DNA of 60,000 nucleotides. Origin: Symsagittifera roscoffensis (lineage: Eukaryota; Xenacoelomorpha; Acoela; Convolutidae). Positions 29,173-41,470 of this stretch are shown piece after piece (position 1 is the stretch's first letter; each line of letters starts with the position of its first letter). The translations under genes were made by a program, and so were the position numbers. The stretch lies in the NCBI RefSeq assembly GCF_963678635.1, contig NC_087063.1, positions 51,411,220 to 51,471,219 of the forward strand, written 5' to 3'. The notes beneath the pieces were generated by a model. It saw only the letters and a program-made list of their open reading frames with translations. It did not search any database and was not told where the DNA came from.

Positions 29173-30238
29173 GATTTAATTGAAGTTTTTTTTGTTGAAA
29201 CTTGCAAGTGAACCGTGGACGGTTAGAACACTGCCTTTCCTTTATAACAAATTGCTGCATTTGTTTCTAAAGGAACACGTTGTTTTCTGCGACAAGATAG
29301 TTATATTGCTGCATGATTTCAAGATATATGTATTTTATGTATGATAAGTAGTTAGAGTTTTCTACAAAATTCAAGAAAGCTGTTTTTGTTTTTTTTTCGT
29401 CAAAATTTATTGTTGCCCACATTCAAATAAAGCCTTGACACCTAGGCTGTACCCTTCATCTGCATTTGGTGATCGAGAGCTAGACCCAAGGCAGCGTTTT
29501 GGTAGAGGTAACAAATGTGAGAATTGAGAATTTTTTCGGCTAATCATTTTTTTTGCAAATACGTTTTTTGAATCTAGGCAGTGGGCATATCTCGTTTCCA
29601 AGATCGTTTTGTGCTATACCCAGTATAATGCCACGTTGCATTTTTATTATCAACCCAGCCAAATTTAAATTCTATTTTCAATTTCATACAAAAGTAAATG
29701 CAGGTATCGTATTCAGTGCCAATACAAGCTAATTTTGTAAAAATTGAGGCCCAATTCTGTTTAGGTATCAAACTCAGTTCCACCACTAGCTCGCTATTTA
29801 ATCGATTGGACCCAATTGATTGAGGTTCTCATGGCCCGGTTCCGTTTTTAATAAAGTTTTAGCAAAAGCAAAGTAACATCGTTAAAGAATAGTTTTGCTG
29901 TGAGACACGAATTTACTCAATGCCTCATTTTTCAACTCGAGTAGTAGTCGTTCTGGATCTTGATTTTTGTCACCAATAAGCGATATAAGTTAGTTTAGGA
30001 TTCTGTTTTATTCCATTCTCGTTTTTTTTTATCAAAGGGTTGTGCAGAGCTGGTAAACTTTTGCAGGGACAAATTTAAAGGGTTTTATCTACTGTCCCGT
30101 GCGATTTGGTTCTCAGCATTGTAAAATCGGAATGCTTATTGAAAAGACGAAAATACAGGAAAAAATCCGGAGTTTCAAAGTAACCGTTATCCGTGTCATC
30201 AGTGGGATTTAGGGCTGCCGAGCTTCTGATCTTATGTT
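29173..30238. other. Intergenic DNA, no gene recognised
   Basis: AT-rich sequence between two family H copies. A 70-codon minus-strand frame (29574-29786) has no recognisable domain. Nothing else is supported. Confidence 0.5.
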
Positions 30239-30775
30239 ATTGTTCCGACTTTCGGTACGAAAGTAACGGAATATTTGTGCTCGGGGTGGGTTTTTTTTTC
30301 TTCAGACAAATTTCGACTTTTTAACTAGCCATTTTTGACGGAACTTTTTTATATCATTCAAAAGGTATTGTTCTCCTGAGCTCAAATTTGAAAAAATATT
30401 TTACCTGTGATCATTTTTCGTAAAGTTATGGGAGTTTAAAGAGTGCCATTTTGGCCAATTAGGGACAATTAACGCGCGATATAATTCGCGCTATTAACGA
30501 GTATGCGGAGAGTTAATCCGTCTTAGAAATCGTTCCAAATTGGTTAAAAGAAGCTTAATTGCCATAAATGGTTTGTTACAAGGAGCGAAATCTGTCCTTT
30601 TGTACTTTATGTGGCATGTGGGGGGATAATTTTCATTAAAAATTTCAAATTTTAGAAGCAAAAAAATTTTCATTTTGCTTTATTTCATTGAATTTTTTAT
30701 TGTTATTACTGCTCCATAAACCTTAAAAGGCAGTCGGAACATTCAGGGCTTCGCCCTGATACGAGCAGTCTTGTT
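30239..30775 (+). mobile_element. Family H repeat, best-preserved plus copy (537 bp)
   Basis: Starts TTGTTCCGACTTTCGGTACG, where ACTTTCG/CGAAAGT form a short inverted repeat, and ends CAGGGCTTCGCCCTGATACG then AGCAGTCTTGTT. Between them lies GCGCGATATAATTCGCGC (30474-30491), an 18-nt palindrome with a TATAAT centre. No coding frame is present. Confidence 0.75.
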
Positions 30776-30889
30776 GATTTTGTAGCCAGGGTCATGAGTA
30801 ATTGAAAGTGCATTGTCCTCGCGAGTGCTTAAAATAAAATATGTTGCTTTTTTCGGTAGCCGCTTTTTTGAAACTCATGTTTTTCAAGA

Positions 30890-31330
30890 ATAATTGTTGA
30901 CGTTTTTTATGGGCCGCGACGGTCGAAAACTTAGTTTCGGAGTGAATCTGGAAATAACGTATCTCGGTCGTGACGGTCGACAAATTAGCATGGTCGAAAA
31001 ATTATTCGCGCCAGTCATAACCTAGGCGCGTTTGGTCGCGCTGTTCGAAACATACGTTTTTCTCCAGTCATTTTGCCCCGATTGCCGTTAACTTTTCTTC
31101 GGTCGCGCTGGTGGCGATTAATTTTTTTTCGGTAGCGCCGGTCGCGGTTAATTTTTTTTAGTCTCGCCGAACGCGAATAATTTTCTTTGGGCGCGCTGGT
31201 CTCGGGCACATTGCTTCGGTCCGCAAAGTCTGGAAATACCAAATTTTGTTTGCGGGGGTCTGAAAATATCCAATTTTGGTTGCGACAGTCTGGAAAGACC
31301 AAAATTTGGTCACAATCGTCTGATCATAAA
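30890..31330. repeat. CG-rich minisatellite-like array, copy 1
   Basis: Degenerate units of about 25-30 bp built on GGTCGCGCYGGTCGCGGTTAA and a T-rich spacer, followed by three units around GTCTGGAAATACCAAA. The same order of units recurs at 56.64-57.11 kb in the same orientation. Small open frames here are by-products of the repeat. Confidence 0.65.
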
Positions 31331-31637
31331 ACCACTCACTCGGCTCGGGAAGACTTTATGTAGAGCAACCATACGGTGCCCGGGCGTTTTCCATCATTTT
31401 ATCTCAATCAATCACTCAAAAATATTCTTCGGAACTGGCTAGAACATTTACTCAAACTCCATCATGCGACTTCGAAAACCTCTAGTTAGCGCCGCAGCCC
31501 CATCATTGTGCAAGATGAGCAGAATCAAAAACTTCTTGATTTTTTACAAGGGTTATTTTTAATGGTAGTGAAAATGATAAACTGTAAGGACAGCGATAAG
31601 TTTTAATTTTTGTTAATGACTGTTCAATGCTTTAAGT
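31331..31637. other. Short intergenic stretch
   Basis: No gene, repeat or RNA recognised between the minisatellite-like array and the next MITE. Confidence 0.4.
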
Positions 31638-31975
31638 CAGGGGCGGATCTAGGATTTTCTTGAGGGGGGGGGGGGATTTTCAAAAAATTTTCGAAAATTT
31701 TGACGATCTTTTTTTAGGTCAACCAAATTGATTTTCCAAGCTCTCCTAAAGCCGTAAAAAGACCCTGTTTTTTCCAAAATTTTCTGCGCCGCAGGCAAAT
31801 TGTTGAAAATACAGGACAAAAAAGCTGTTTTTGGGCACTTTTGCAAAATCTTAACAAAAAGTCGGGTTTTTTTGGCGCGCCCCCCCCCCCCCAAAAGTTA
31901 TTGTATATTGGCGCTAAAGGCGCCTTTAGAACAATTTTAGGGTCGTCCGGCCAAAAATGGATTTCTTGCTGGTCG
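31638..31975 (-). mobile_element. hAT-like MITE, minus-oriented, truncated
   Basis: Starts CAGGGGCGGATCTAGGATTT (the family's right terminus in reverse) and runs through AAATTGATTTTCC, CTGCGCCGCAGGC and GGCGCTAAAGGCGCC into GGCCAAAAATGGATTTCTTG, where similarity ends. The opposite terminus is missing. Confidence 0.7.
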
Positions 31976-33279
31976 AGCTGCAAAATTAACCATGCATGTT
32001 TTCAGTAGAAATTACATTTTTTTGAATCGTTCATTGCTTTGTAAAAGCGGAAGTATTTAAAAGGAAATTTTGTTTTCTTTGATATACTTTCAAACCAAAA
32101 TTTTGGCATTACTTCCAATTTAAATATTTTGAAAGAACTGTTTTCCGTTATTGTTGGTGAGCTATCTTCATTTTATTTTTTATTTCAGTTTTTGAATTTC
32201 ACCCAATGAAAAATTGCTGTTTGCTGCTATGTGAAGTCTTGCTGAGTTCATACTAAATTTTAAGCATTAGTTTAGTCAAGCAAAGATACGTGAATATGAG
32301 CTGCTGAGTTGATCAAGAACCATTGAGCCAATTAGCCATTATTCCCGGGTTAACCTCCATACACCGAAAATGCTTATCATACAATTCCATACATCAAGTT
32401 TGTGGAAAAATGCTTGTCATACAATTTTCATACAATTTCTAAAAATGTTTGAAAAAAGATGTAAACTTATTTCTGTGGCTGTTTGATTCTAATAAAAACA
32501 GTCTGGTAATAAAAAAACCGAGGTTTTCGTTTTTTGAAAAAAATGCTTATCATACAATTCCCATATATGGAAATTGTAAGACTGGCATTTTTTTGATGGC
32601 GACACCAAAAAATTTTCAATTAATTTTGAAAATTTGGCCCAAAAATGTTTTTGATTTTTTTCAACCGCAAATCGAATTTCGTACGCAAACAAACATTTTT
32701 CGAAAAAATTGTTTTGCATGCAAAATTTAATTTTTTGTGTGCACAACGTAGTCCTGGATACGATAATATTGGCTTTTATTTTCTTTTGACTTGAATTTTT
32801 TTTTTCAAAAACCCTGAAAATTCTTATTTCTTTTGTATGCGGTGTTTATATATGCCTTGATCAATGTCTGGTAATTTGAAATATCAGAAATTTAAAATAA
32901 CCACTATTGAAAAATTTTGCCAAAAATTAAAAGTTTGTTACTTTTTTATATTAATTAAGAAAAACAGCCGAATTCAGGTCCTTTTCTATGCATTGTAAAT
33001 GCAAAGACTATCCAACCTTTGGTGCTTTGAGTAACCAAGGAAATTGTCTCTTGTGTTCGGTTGCAAACACAACCGAAATTTTTTCAGAAAATATATTTAG
33101 AAAGAAAAAATCAAACTTTTTGGTTTATGGAAAAACATCTATCGTACAATTTTCACATATGGAAAAAAGTTTATCATAAAGATTTCATACAATTTTCTCT
33201 ACGTATGAAATTTTATGTAATTAATTGTATGACAAGAAGATTCGGTCATCCCGGGTTACGAGATTTTGAAGACTGATAG
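31976..33279. other. Intergenic DNA with recurring ATACAATTTTCATA-type motifs
   Basis: Several short motifs of the form CTTATCATACAATTCCATA and their reverse complements recur at about 32370-32590 and 33130-33240. Related motifs occur in the tandem repeats at 58.27 and 59.79 kb. They look like termini or internal palindromes of a degraded repeat family. No gene is recognised. Confidence 0.4.
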
Positions 33280-33680
33280 CACATTACCAACAAAAATAAT
33301 TACCAAATGATTGATCAAGCTAAGTCATAATACAAAAGCGCAAGTGGAACCTGATCTAAACTACATTTTATTATTGGATAAATTGGATATTTTACCACTG
33401 TAAAGTATTTAATATTAACCAATCATAATCCATCTAACTAACAACCCACTTATTTGTAAGCGCTGAAATTACTTGTAATTTCAGCACCAGAGAGATTTGA
33501 ATTTAACTTAGAAATTAGTTGCCTCTCCAAGAGAACTTCAGCAGCCGCAATAAACCAGTATACCCTAGATCTATTGAGCCTAGCAGAGACTAGTTAAACA
33601 CCCTGAGACTAGAAAGTTTAAGAGTAAGATTAGGATCGGTATTAGACTAAGAAGTTGCACGAATCTATCCGGCCGAAAAT

Positions 33681-33731
33681 AAGATAGCGTGACGAGCAGA
33701 CGGTGTACCCTATCCGAAATTACTCTATGAG
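33681..33731 (+). repeat. 51-nt conserved block, upstream copy
   Basis: Begins AAGATAGCGTGACGAGCAGA and ends CTCTATGAG; 49 of 51 bases match 53562-53612. GATAG and CTATC inside it can pair to close a ~32-nt stem-loop. Sequence on either side does not align except for a weak match just downstream (AACTCATCTGGTGCG against AACCCATCTGCGGC). Confidence 0.8.
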
Positions 33732-34399
33732 GTAACCACATCGGTTCTAACTCATCTGGTGCGACCATAAGTCTCGAATAAGACCTTAATAGCTTAGAAC
33801 TAACCAAAAATAGATTAGAAATTAGACAAAACATTTTCAAAATGTTATACGATAATAATTTAATTGAAATGTCTCTACGACTCAATAGATCAGAGCCGAT
33901 ATTCCGAACAATAATAGAACTACCCGGAATTGGAAGAAGACATCGGACAAGAGACGACATACGACAAAGTAGAAACTTACCATTTAGTTTTATGATTGTA
34001 CGGCAAAAGCCAACACAAACTTTTGTATTTAGAATCTTATTAGCAATGAATTTAGAGTTTCATTTGCAAACATAAAATTTTGAAGTCAATCTACATGATC
34101 AAGTCAGGCGCTAAACAAAATTATTAATGTACAATAACGATTGATAAAAAGATCTCAGATCGTTTTCTTAATTTCTGCAGTATTATATAAAACCTATTTG
34201 AAAAATATTTATTGAAAATGAAAATAAAAATTAGTAGCATGACAATAAATTGTTAGTAATCATAAAACATCTGTTGTCCCAGCTTCATCACCTAAACATA
34301 ACAGCAATCATAAGCTCACTAATATCATCAAAGAACTAAATCTTTTTCTTAAATAAACTTAACCCATTTTAAACTTAAATTCACTTAATTTTAAAATCA

Positions 34400-34484
34400 G
34401 ATCATCAAGGCTTATCCTTGGATCTTAATTAATTTTCTATTTCACTAAACTTAAAACCTGATCATCAAGGCCTATCCTTGGATC
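34400..34484 (+). repeat. Paired hairpin repeats in the leader
   Basis: GATCATCAAGG and CCTTGGATC fold on each other with a two-base bulge and a five-base loop; the unit occurs twice, 60 bp apart, with one difference in the loop. Tandem structured leader elements are a place where retroelement packaging or dimerisation signals are expected, but that role is inference. Confidence 0.6.
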
Positions 34485-35000
34485 AAAAAGTACAATTTTG
34501 TTCTCTCCCACCCACTTAGCAAATGTCTAACGACCTCAAACGTCGATTCACTGTCCAACCCTTCCAAAAGACCCAAGACTATTAGAAATTTTTAAATAAA
34601 ACTAACCATTCAAATTAAAATAAACAGTGAAGAACTTCGGTTATTCATCCTTCACGTGAACCCTCCTCTTACCAGACCCAGGATAGATCTTAGACTTAGT
34701 AAGTTTAAAATAGTATCTAACGAACTACTTGCGTTCTAATTATACCTGAACCTTGTGGATCGATTTACTATTCTCCAACCCTTGAACACAATCACTACCC
34801 CTAAGCAAGAATAAGTAAGTTAACACCTTAGCTTAGACTAGCCACGAGAAAGTAATAAATCAATCTTCAGAATCGATATACTTTTCTCTCCAACCCTGAA
34901 TAAAAAGACCAAGGCTAAGCTAACCAAAAAATCGTAAAAATTAACAGTCTAAGAAAATAGAAATACCAAACAACTTTTTGCATCCCTCATCCTAAACCTT

Positions 35001-35462
35001 ATGTCATTCAAAAATTTAGGAAATAAGCAAACAATCGTTTTACACAACTGTGAAATAGATAACAAAAAATACGATCTTGTAATCACACCTCATACACAAG
35101 CAGTTGGATACATTAGAACAAAACGACAAACAATAAAAAGAAAAATTATAAACAAACAAAGACAAATCACACGAAAAAGATTTTCAAAAAATAGAAACGC
35201 ATTTTCTGAATCAGAAGCCAGCAGTTTAGATGAACTCTACAAATTAAAAGAATCAATTGATAAAAATTGTCCCATTCACGATCAATTATATTTTTCCGAT
35301 TCAGAAACAACTTCAAATTCCTCAAAAAGAGGAAAAAGAAGAATAAAAAAGCAATACAAACACAAACCAGTACACCTGTATATTTGGAATCAACCAATTA
35401 GACACATCGATAGCTATATATTAACAGTCATCAAACGAAAAAATGAGCCACACTCAAAGTGA
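35001..35462 (+). CDS. Basic ORF upstream of gag (153 residues)
   Basis: An uninterrupted ATG-started frame, MSFKNLGNKQTIVLHNCEID to the stop at 35462. The middle is Lys/Arg-rich (RTKRQTIKRKIINKQRQITR), then an acidic Ser-rich patch (FSESEASSLDELYKL) and a second basic cluster (SSKRGKRRIKKQYKHK). It overlaps the proposed gag start (35443) by about 20 nt in another frame. This is one of the few unbroken frames of the element. I recognise no domain; the basic clusters suggest nucleic-acid binding or nuclear localisation. A separate ORF before gag is unusual for Ty3/Gypsy elements. Confidence 0.6.
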   Translation: MSFKNLGNKQTIVLHNCEIDNKKYDLVITPHTQAVGYIRTKRQTIKRKIINKQRQITRKRFSKNRNAFSESEASSLDELYKLKESIDKNCPIHDQLYFSDSETTSNSSKRGKRRIKKQYKHKPVHLYIWNQPIRHIDSYILTVIKRKNEPHSK

Positions 35463-38400
35463 CGATAGTCCAGATGACGAAGCAGTTTATCATAGATTCA
35501 CCCGATGATAGAGGACAATATGATTTTTGCAAGAACTTACTCGTAAATTTGTTTGAACCCGGAATCAGTCCATGCAAATCAGAATTCTCAGATGTAAAAA
35601 TCAAAAGACAAATTATTGAACAATATTTGAAAGACATATGTAACCTAACACAACAATATGGAATCTACACCATAGAATTCAGCACACCAAATACAGACCA
35701 TTGTAAATATGTAATTCAAACAGATGATATTGAATTAGAATTTTCAAAAGTATTCCTAGAAAATATCAAAAGCATACAATATCATAATTCACAAAGAGCA
35801 AACTCCATATTCACTAACGAAGTTTTTGCAATAATATATACTTATATCTCTAAATTAGAAAAAAACAGAATTTCAAAGTATCTCACCAACTGAAACATCC
35901 AAACATACAAAAGTACACAATGAAATCGCATTATTTTCAACATTTCTACATATAACCAAAGAAAATTTCACTAAAGATGATGTTTCACAACACACTAAAC
36001 TTGATTTACTATAAGTTTTAGCATGGTTTATAATAGATTATTTCACACATAATTTAGACTTAATTTCACAAGCAAGAAAAAATTTCAGACCTCAAAATAC
36101 AAATGATGACACTGCCCTTTCAGAACAATCAGACTACGTTTGGGACCCTGAAAGGTCTCATCCTACACTTATGAATATACCACAAGCTATCTCAAGTCAA
36201 GTAATAAGTACAATATCTTATCACAGAGATTATGTAAAAGTAATACCATTAACCATTGATGCAACACCATTAAACTACCTTACATTTTTACCTGATACGC
36301 GAAATAACACTGTAAATTCGACCGTCATACACAATGAAAACTTTAATGGAACTAGAAATCTTGCACAACAAGATATTCAAACACCATCACACTTCATAAA
36401 TGAAGAAATCGTCCAAACAACAACAACTAAACAACAAAGTATTTCACCAATACACCCCAACTTGACAACACCAAGAAATACAAATACTTCACTGGCACAG
36501 GTAACCTTACAATCAACCGTTAAACATTCGGTTGCTCCAAAATATTCACATATGGATTATCAAACGTATAGACCAATGACAATATCGTCAAAAACACAAA
36601 AATCATTCACAAGAAACACCTTTGCAGAACACAATTATAAATATGCTCACAAACCAAGAACAAATCAACCTCCCCGAAAAAACACACAAAATTTAAATCA
36701 CGTATGTTCTCATTATTGGATTCTCCCGAAAACATCGACAAATTCAGTAAATTTTCCAGATAATCCACAACCTACACAGTATTATACTGAAAATTACCCA
36801 TTCTTTCAACAAAATAAAATAACCAACATACACCATTTAATACAAACTATTTATCACCCGATGAAGATGATTATCACCAACCAGATATTTTTGCACCATA
36901 TACTAAAGAATATCGCACACAAAGACCATGACAACCTCAACCATCTCGAAATATAAAAATTTACCCACAAAACCCAACAGATGTACAACATCCACAACAA
37001 ATGCATATACAGAACCCATTTAAGACACAATCTTTTCAACCAATACAACCACAAAATCCAATGTCAATGCATTCTTATCAACCAACTCAAATGCAAAATG
37101 AAATACCGCTTCCATATTACCTTCAGCAACACGAAATATAAAAAAATATATTTCAAAATTAGCATGGTATTTCAAAATAGAGGAGCAAAGCATAAAGAAC
37201 CAAAGTACACCCTGAATATTCTGTAGAAGATTATCTAAATGCAGTAACAGCAAATTTACTTTTAAATATAGGACCTGAACCAATTAATACGCCACTACAT
37301 CAAAATTGGATACATAGACGCACAGCACTGATACAAACAACCTTAGATGGCGCAGCTCAAAATAGGTTTTCAGTACTACCTATAGAAATAAAATCAGACT
37401 GGAAAAGATTTACACAAGAATTTTCAAAAATGTTTGACTCCGAAAGAAATAAACAACACCAAAGAGTTTTATGTAATGAAATTCGCAGATTACCAAATGA
37501 AACTCTCAAACAATCAGCAGTACGTATCGAAACTCTAGTTCGAAAAGCATATTCACTTAATACACTTGACTATAAAAACAAAAAAAATTACAGAAATTTT
37601 AATGATGACCTTAACACCTCAATTAAGGAAAATAGCAATAAAAAAGAGAGCATCTCATCCTTCCTCAATTCGAGAACAGGATTTAGATTTTCGAAAACTA
37701 GTAGATAAACTAGAGCAAGCGGAAATCACAATGAAACTCGAAGAAACAGAAAATCTAAAACTACAATATGTTAATCGAATTGAAACAAACACTACACATA
37801 TAAATAACATACAGGAATCAGATACAGACCTAATTGAAAAAATCACTGAAATACTAAACATCTATGAAAAACATCCAAATATTAAAGGCAAACCATCCTT
37901 CAAAAAATGGTGTAATTATTGCAGACGATACGGACACAAAATTTCCGAATGTAGACAAAAACAACAAGATAACCAGAATAGACCTCAAAAGCATAAAGAA
38001 CCAAATAAATCGTTCTATCAATATATGAAAAAAGATCAAAATCTACCAAACAAAAATATAAATAGTAATAACAGTTCAGGAAAACCACTTCCGAACAACA
38101 CCAATTACACAAGGAATCAATCACCATATAACTCACGTTATAGAGGAAGATCACCAGAACGAAGAAATACACAAAATTCTTCACAAAATCATTAAAACCG
38201 ATCAAATAATCAAAATAACTATTCAAGATCAAATTCCAATGCAACACAATTTGTTTCTAGATCCAGTTCCCAATCAAATCCAAGAAAAAAACACTATTCC
38301 AATAATCAATCGCAAAACTCATCATACAACAGAAATAGAAACTATTCACATAATAGAAATAGAAGTTATTCGAACAATCGAAATCAAAATTACCCGAACA

Positions 38401-38998
38401 ATCGATCAGGGAATAATTCAAATAATAGATCAAACTATCACAGATCAAATGATAATTATCAAAACAGATCACGGTTACAATAATCAAGTTACAATAATCG
38501 ATATAGAAATTATTCCCAGTTACCACATAGGAATAATAACCATTATCATAATTCTAAACATCGATTCAAGAAGTAGTACACCAACGCATCAAAGACATAT
38601 TAATCAAGTAAAGACAAATGAAGAAACAACATCAGACCCCCCAGGTATTGATGACACAGGAAGTAACGAACTACAACTAAATCATATACAACTGTGGATC
38701 ATCAGATACAGAAAGTGATACAGAAAATACCATCTCTGTAATTATGATAACAGTCGAAAACGACTATGAACCTATCATATATGAACAACCTTTTACATCA
38801 CATATAAATGAAAATCAATTGGAACTTCTTCACAATTATTATATTGGATCAACCGATACTACACAAACTGCACAAGAAGTAAGCGAAATTAACACGGTAA
38901 TTAAACCCGAGGAAAAAAGTAAAACCACAAATCATATTATCAAAATATACAGAAAGAACAACCCAGAGAAAAAATTTGGACAATACCATTTCTCTTAG
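35443..38998 (+). pseudogene. gag: Gag polyprotein, frameshifted
   Basis: A probable start at 35443 reads MSHTQSDDSPDDEAVYHR and continues after a frame change as SPDDRGQYDFCKNLLVNLF. Successive segments lie in different frames (changes near 35500, 35890, 36850, 37200, 37570, 38570, 38690). A Gln/Pro-rich linker (36.85-37.14 kb) precedes a capsid-like block (YSVEDYLNAVTANLLLNIGP at about 37.2 kb; LTPQLRKIAIKKRASHPSSI at 37.6 kb; LVDKLEQAEITMKLEETE) and a CCHC zinc knuckle, CX2CX4HX4C, at 37911-37952. After the knuckle comes an Asn/Ser/Arg/Tyr-rich tail of more than 150 residues. Gag builds the particle and the knuckle binds RNA. The protein would exceed 1,000 residues, very long for the family. 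Confidence 0.75.
37911..37952 (+). other. Gag CCHC zinc knuckle
   Basis: CNYCRRYGHKISEC fits CX2CX4HX4C exactly, the nucleocapsid RNA-binding motif of retroelement Gag proteins. Confidence 0.9.
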
Positions 38999-41470
38999 AA
39001 AGTCCGAAAAACAAAGAATTTCAACCACCAGATCTTGAAATTGATTTTTTTATTGATTCAGGAGCAGAATCAAACATAATTAATATTACCACATGGAATG
39101 AAATCAAAACATTACATCCAAAATTAATGCCCCTTGCAACCTCTAGTAAACTAGCAACAGCACAAGGATCAACATTAGTAAATTATGGAAAATTCCTTCT
39201 CCCCGCGAGAACAATGGAGCAAAACAAAATTCTAAACAAACCATTTAAACAAATATTTCATATTACTGATATTAAGCACAATATCCTTGGCATACCATTT
39301 ATATCTAAATATATACCAACAATCAACATCTTAAATAGTAAAATACTAATCAAAGATAAGTACACAAAAACAAAAAATACAGCTCTAACATTTTTTCAAA
39401 GATTAAACAAACAACCACCATTCTTCTCAAAATTTTATCCAATTTATAATCAACAACGGAAACTCCTTAAACCATTATCAGGAAATATATATATTTTTTC
39501 AATAAAACAAGTTCACCAGTATGATAAAAGTCAAAATAAACAACAACTTTTTATGTCAGTTTTTGAATTTAAACCTATTCACAAATTTTTCAAATTGACG
39601 ATCTCATCTATTAAATATTTGAAAAACACGATTTCCGACATCATTTTGTTACACGTGTATAACAATACACCGTATCAAGTAAAATTACTCTTAGGATTTT
39701 TAGGATATTGTGAAACAAACGCTACAATCTCACCCATACATGAAGTAGCCTATCGCGTAAATAATATACTCCAATTATTAGTTATTTGCCAATCTACAAT
39801 TCTTGACGAAGAATTATCCATAAATAACATAGTAAGTAATGAAAAGAGAAACACAGATTACTTCACAAGAACACCATAATTTAAACCAACTTTCAATATA
39901 ACAAATTACACAAAAGAACAACAAAAATTTTTAACAATGTTTAATTTTGAACACTCACGAATTACTTAAATCGAATTTAATAAATTAGCAAAACAATTGT
40001 TAAAATATTCAACAGTCTACGCAACATCAAAATTTGACGTTGGAAAAATCAGTTCATCACTACATCTCCCGTTAAAACCTGACACAGTTTTCAAAAAACA
40101 AAGAGCTAGTAAAGTACCAATTCATTTACACGACAAAGTAAATAGATTACTTGATATTTTAGAACAATACAAAATTATCTCACCAGTAAATAAAGAAGAA
40201 CAACCAAAAGGTAACACTTTTATCAACCCTGTTATCATTCTAGCAAAAGGTGAATCATTAAAAATATTTTTAGACGCTAGATACCTCAATTCACTAATTG
40301 ACGAATCGAAATGCAATTGGCCTATTGAACCAATACAAGTTATCTTAACAAAAATAAAAGGAAAATACTTTACAACCGCAGATATGAATAGTGCATACAA
40401 TCAAATGCCACTAGATGAACAATCACGACGCTTAACACAATTTGTTATTGGAAATCAATAATATGAATTTAATCGCTTATTCTATGGAATATCCATAGGA
40501 CCAGCAGCATTTTCAACTTTTATGAGTAAAATTTTTAGACCACTAATACTCAAGAAAAACGCAATCACCTATTTAGATGATGTTTTTATGCTATCACAAA
40601 CCAAAGAAGAAATGCTTACAGTTTTAGAACACTATCATAAAATACTTCAGAACGAAAATCTGAAGGCCGCTCCCGATAAATCACATTTCTTTCTAACACG
40701 AGTTAAATTTTTAGGACATAATATTGAACGAAACACAACCACTTCATTAAAATCACGCATTGATGCTATTCAAAAAATTCAGCCACCAACAAACAAAAAG
40801 AAAATCCAAGAATTCCTTGGAATGTTAAATTTCTTAAGCAAGTACATTTATAAAATGCAATTATACTTAAAACCGTTCTATAATATCCTCAGACAACAAA
40901 AGAATTTTGAATGGACCACTGAACATCAAACACGATTTGAGGAAATTAAAAAACTTTTAACTAAACAAATTTCATACACAATTCCAGATCCAAATCAACC
41001 ATTCTATGCAATGTGCGAAACTTCAACTTTTGGCATCGGCGCAGCATTACTACAATCACATAGTGGTACAAATAAAATGAACCTTATATCAGCAAAATCC
41101 CGATTATTCACTCAAGCAGAGCTACGACTCTCAACTATGATGAGAGAATATACAGCTATAATTTATACACTAACAGAATATGAATTTCTGATACTTGGAT
41201 CAAAACATCCAACAGTTCTGTTCACAGATCATAAACCAATCATTTTTCACTTTACACAAAAGTCAAATCCAAATCATAGAGTTTATAGATTTCAATTAAT
41301 TCTAATGAAATTTCCAAACTTACATATAGTTTGGACAGCAGGAAAAAATCTTGCTTTACCAGATACATTAAGTCGAAATACACCACCTGAATTACTCACA
41401 CGAAAAACTACAGTTGAAATACCAAAAAATATAGAAAAAATTTCTTGCAAAAGACAAAAAATCACCCCGA
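38980..41470 (+). pseudogene. pol: Pol part 1: protease, reverse transcriptase, RNase H
   Basis: One plus-strand frame is kept for about 2.5 kb and is broken only by TAA codons at 39877-39879, 39967-39969 and 40459-40461. Protease: FFIDSGAESNIIN with the active Asp at 39055. Reverse transcriptase: FLDARYLN, motif A FTTADMNSAYNQMPL (Asp at 40381), YEFNRLFYGISIGPAAFSTF, and the catalytic YLDDVFM (40575-40580). RNase H: FYAMCETSTFGIGAALLQ, REYTAIIYTLTEYEFLILGS and TDHKPIIF. The first RNase H acidic position reads Glu where Asp is usual. It follows gag with a frame change near 38990. This enzyme set copies RNA into DNA; the stops make it inactive unless they are read through. Confidence 0.85.

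Larger units (their letters stand above)
33280..35000 (+). other. Retroelement 5' leader (possible 5' LTR region)
   Basis: No gene. It contains the 51-nt block, two copies of a 25-nt hairpin-forming sequence (34400-34424 and 34460-34484), three degenerate copies of a CGATT...TCTCCAACCC motif (about 34540, 34760, 34875) and a donor-like ATAA|GTAAGTTA at 34815. A polypurine tract or tRNA primer-binding site was not identified. Confidence 0.5.

Noticed and set aside
30239-30775. Calling the hairpin-bounded repeat a Helitron.
   Set aside because: A terminal hairpin is present, but there is no CTRR end and no TC start flanked by A/T insertion sites that I can verify.
31015-31302. A basic minus-strand protein of 95 residues.
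   Set aside because: It is the translation of a CG-rich degenerate repeat also found at 56.6-57.1 kb, where the frame is not conserved.
33681-33731. Possible hammerhead ribozyme: GTGACGAG and CCGAAAT resemble the CTGANGAG...CGAAA core.
   Set aside because: The C3 position is G, the stem between the two core boxes does not pair, and no NUH cleavage site with a proper stem is placed correctly. Kept only as a conserved block.
39877-40461. In-frame TAA codons at Gln-plausible sites suggested a reassigned genetic code.
   Set aside because: The same element also has many frameshifts and TGA at Arg sites, and the host kinase gene ends normally under the standard code. C-to-T decay explains the pattern more simply.
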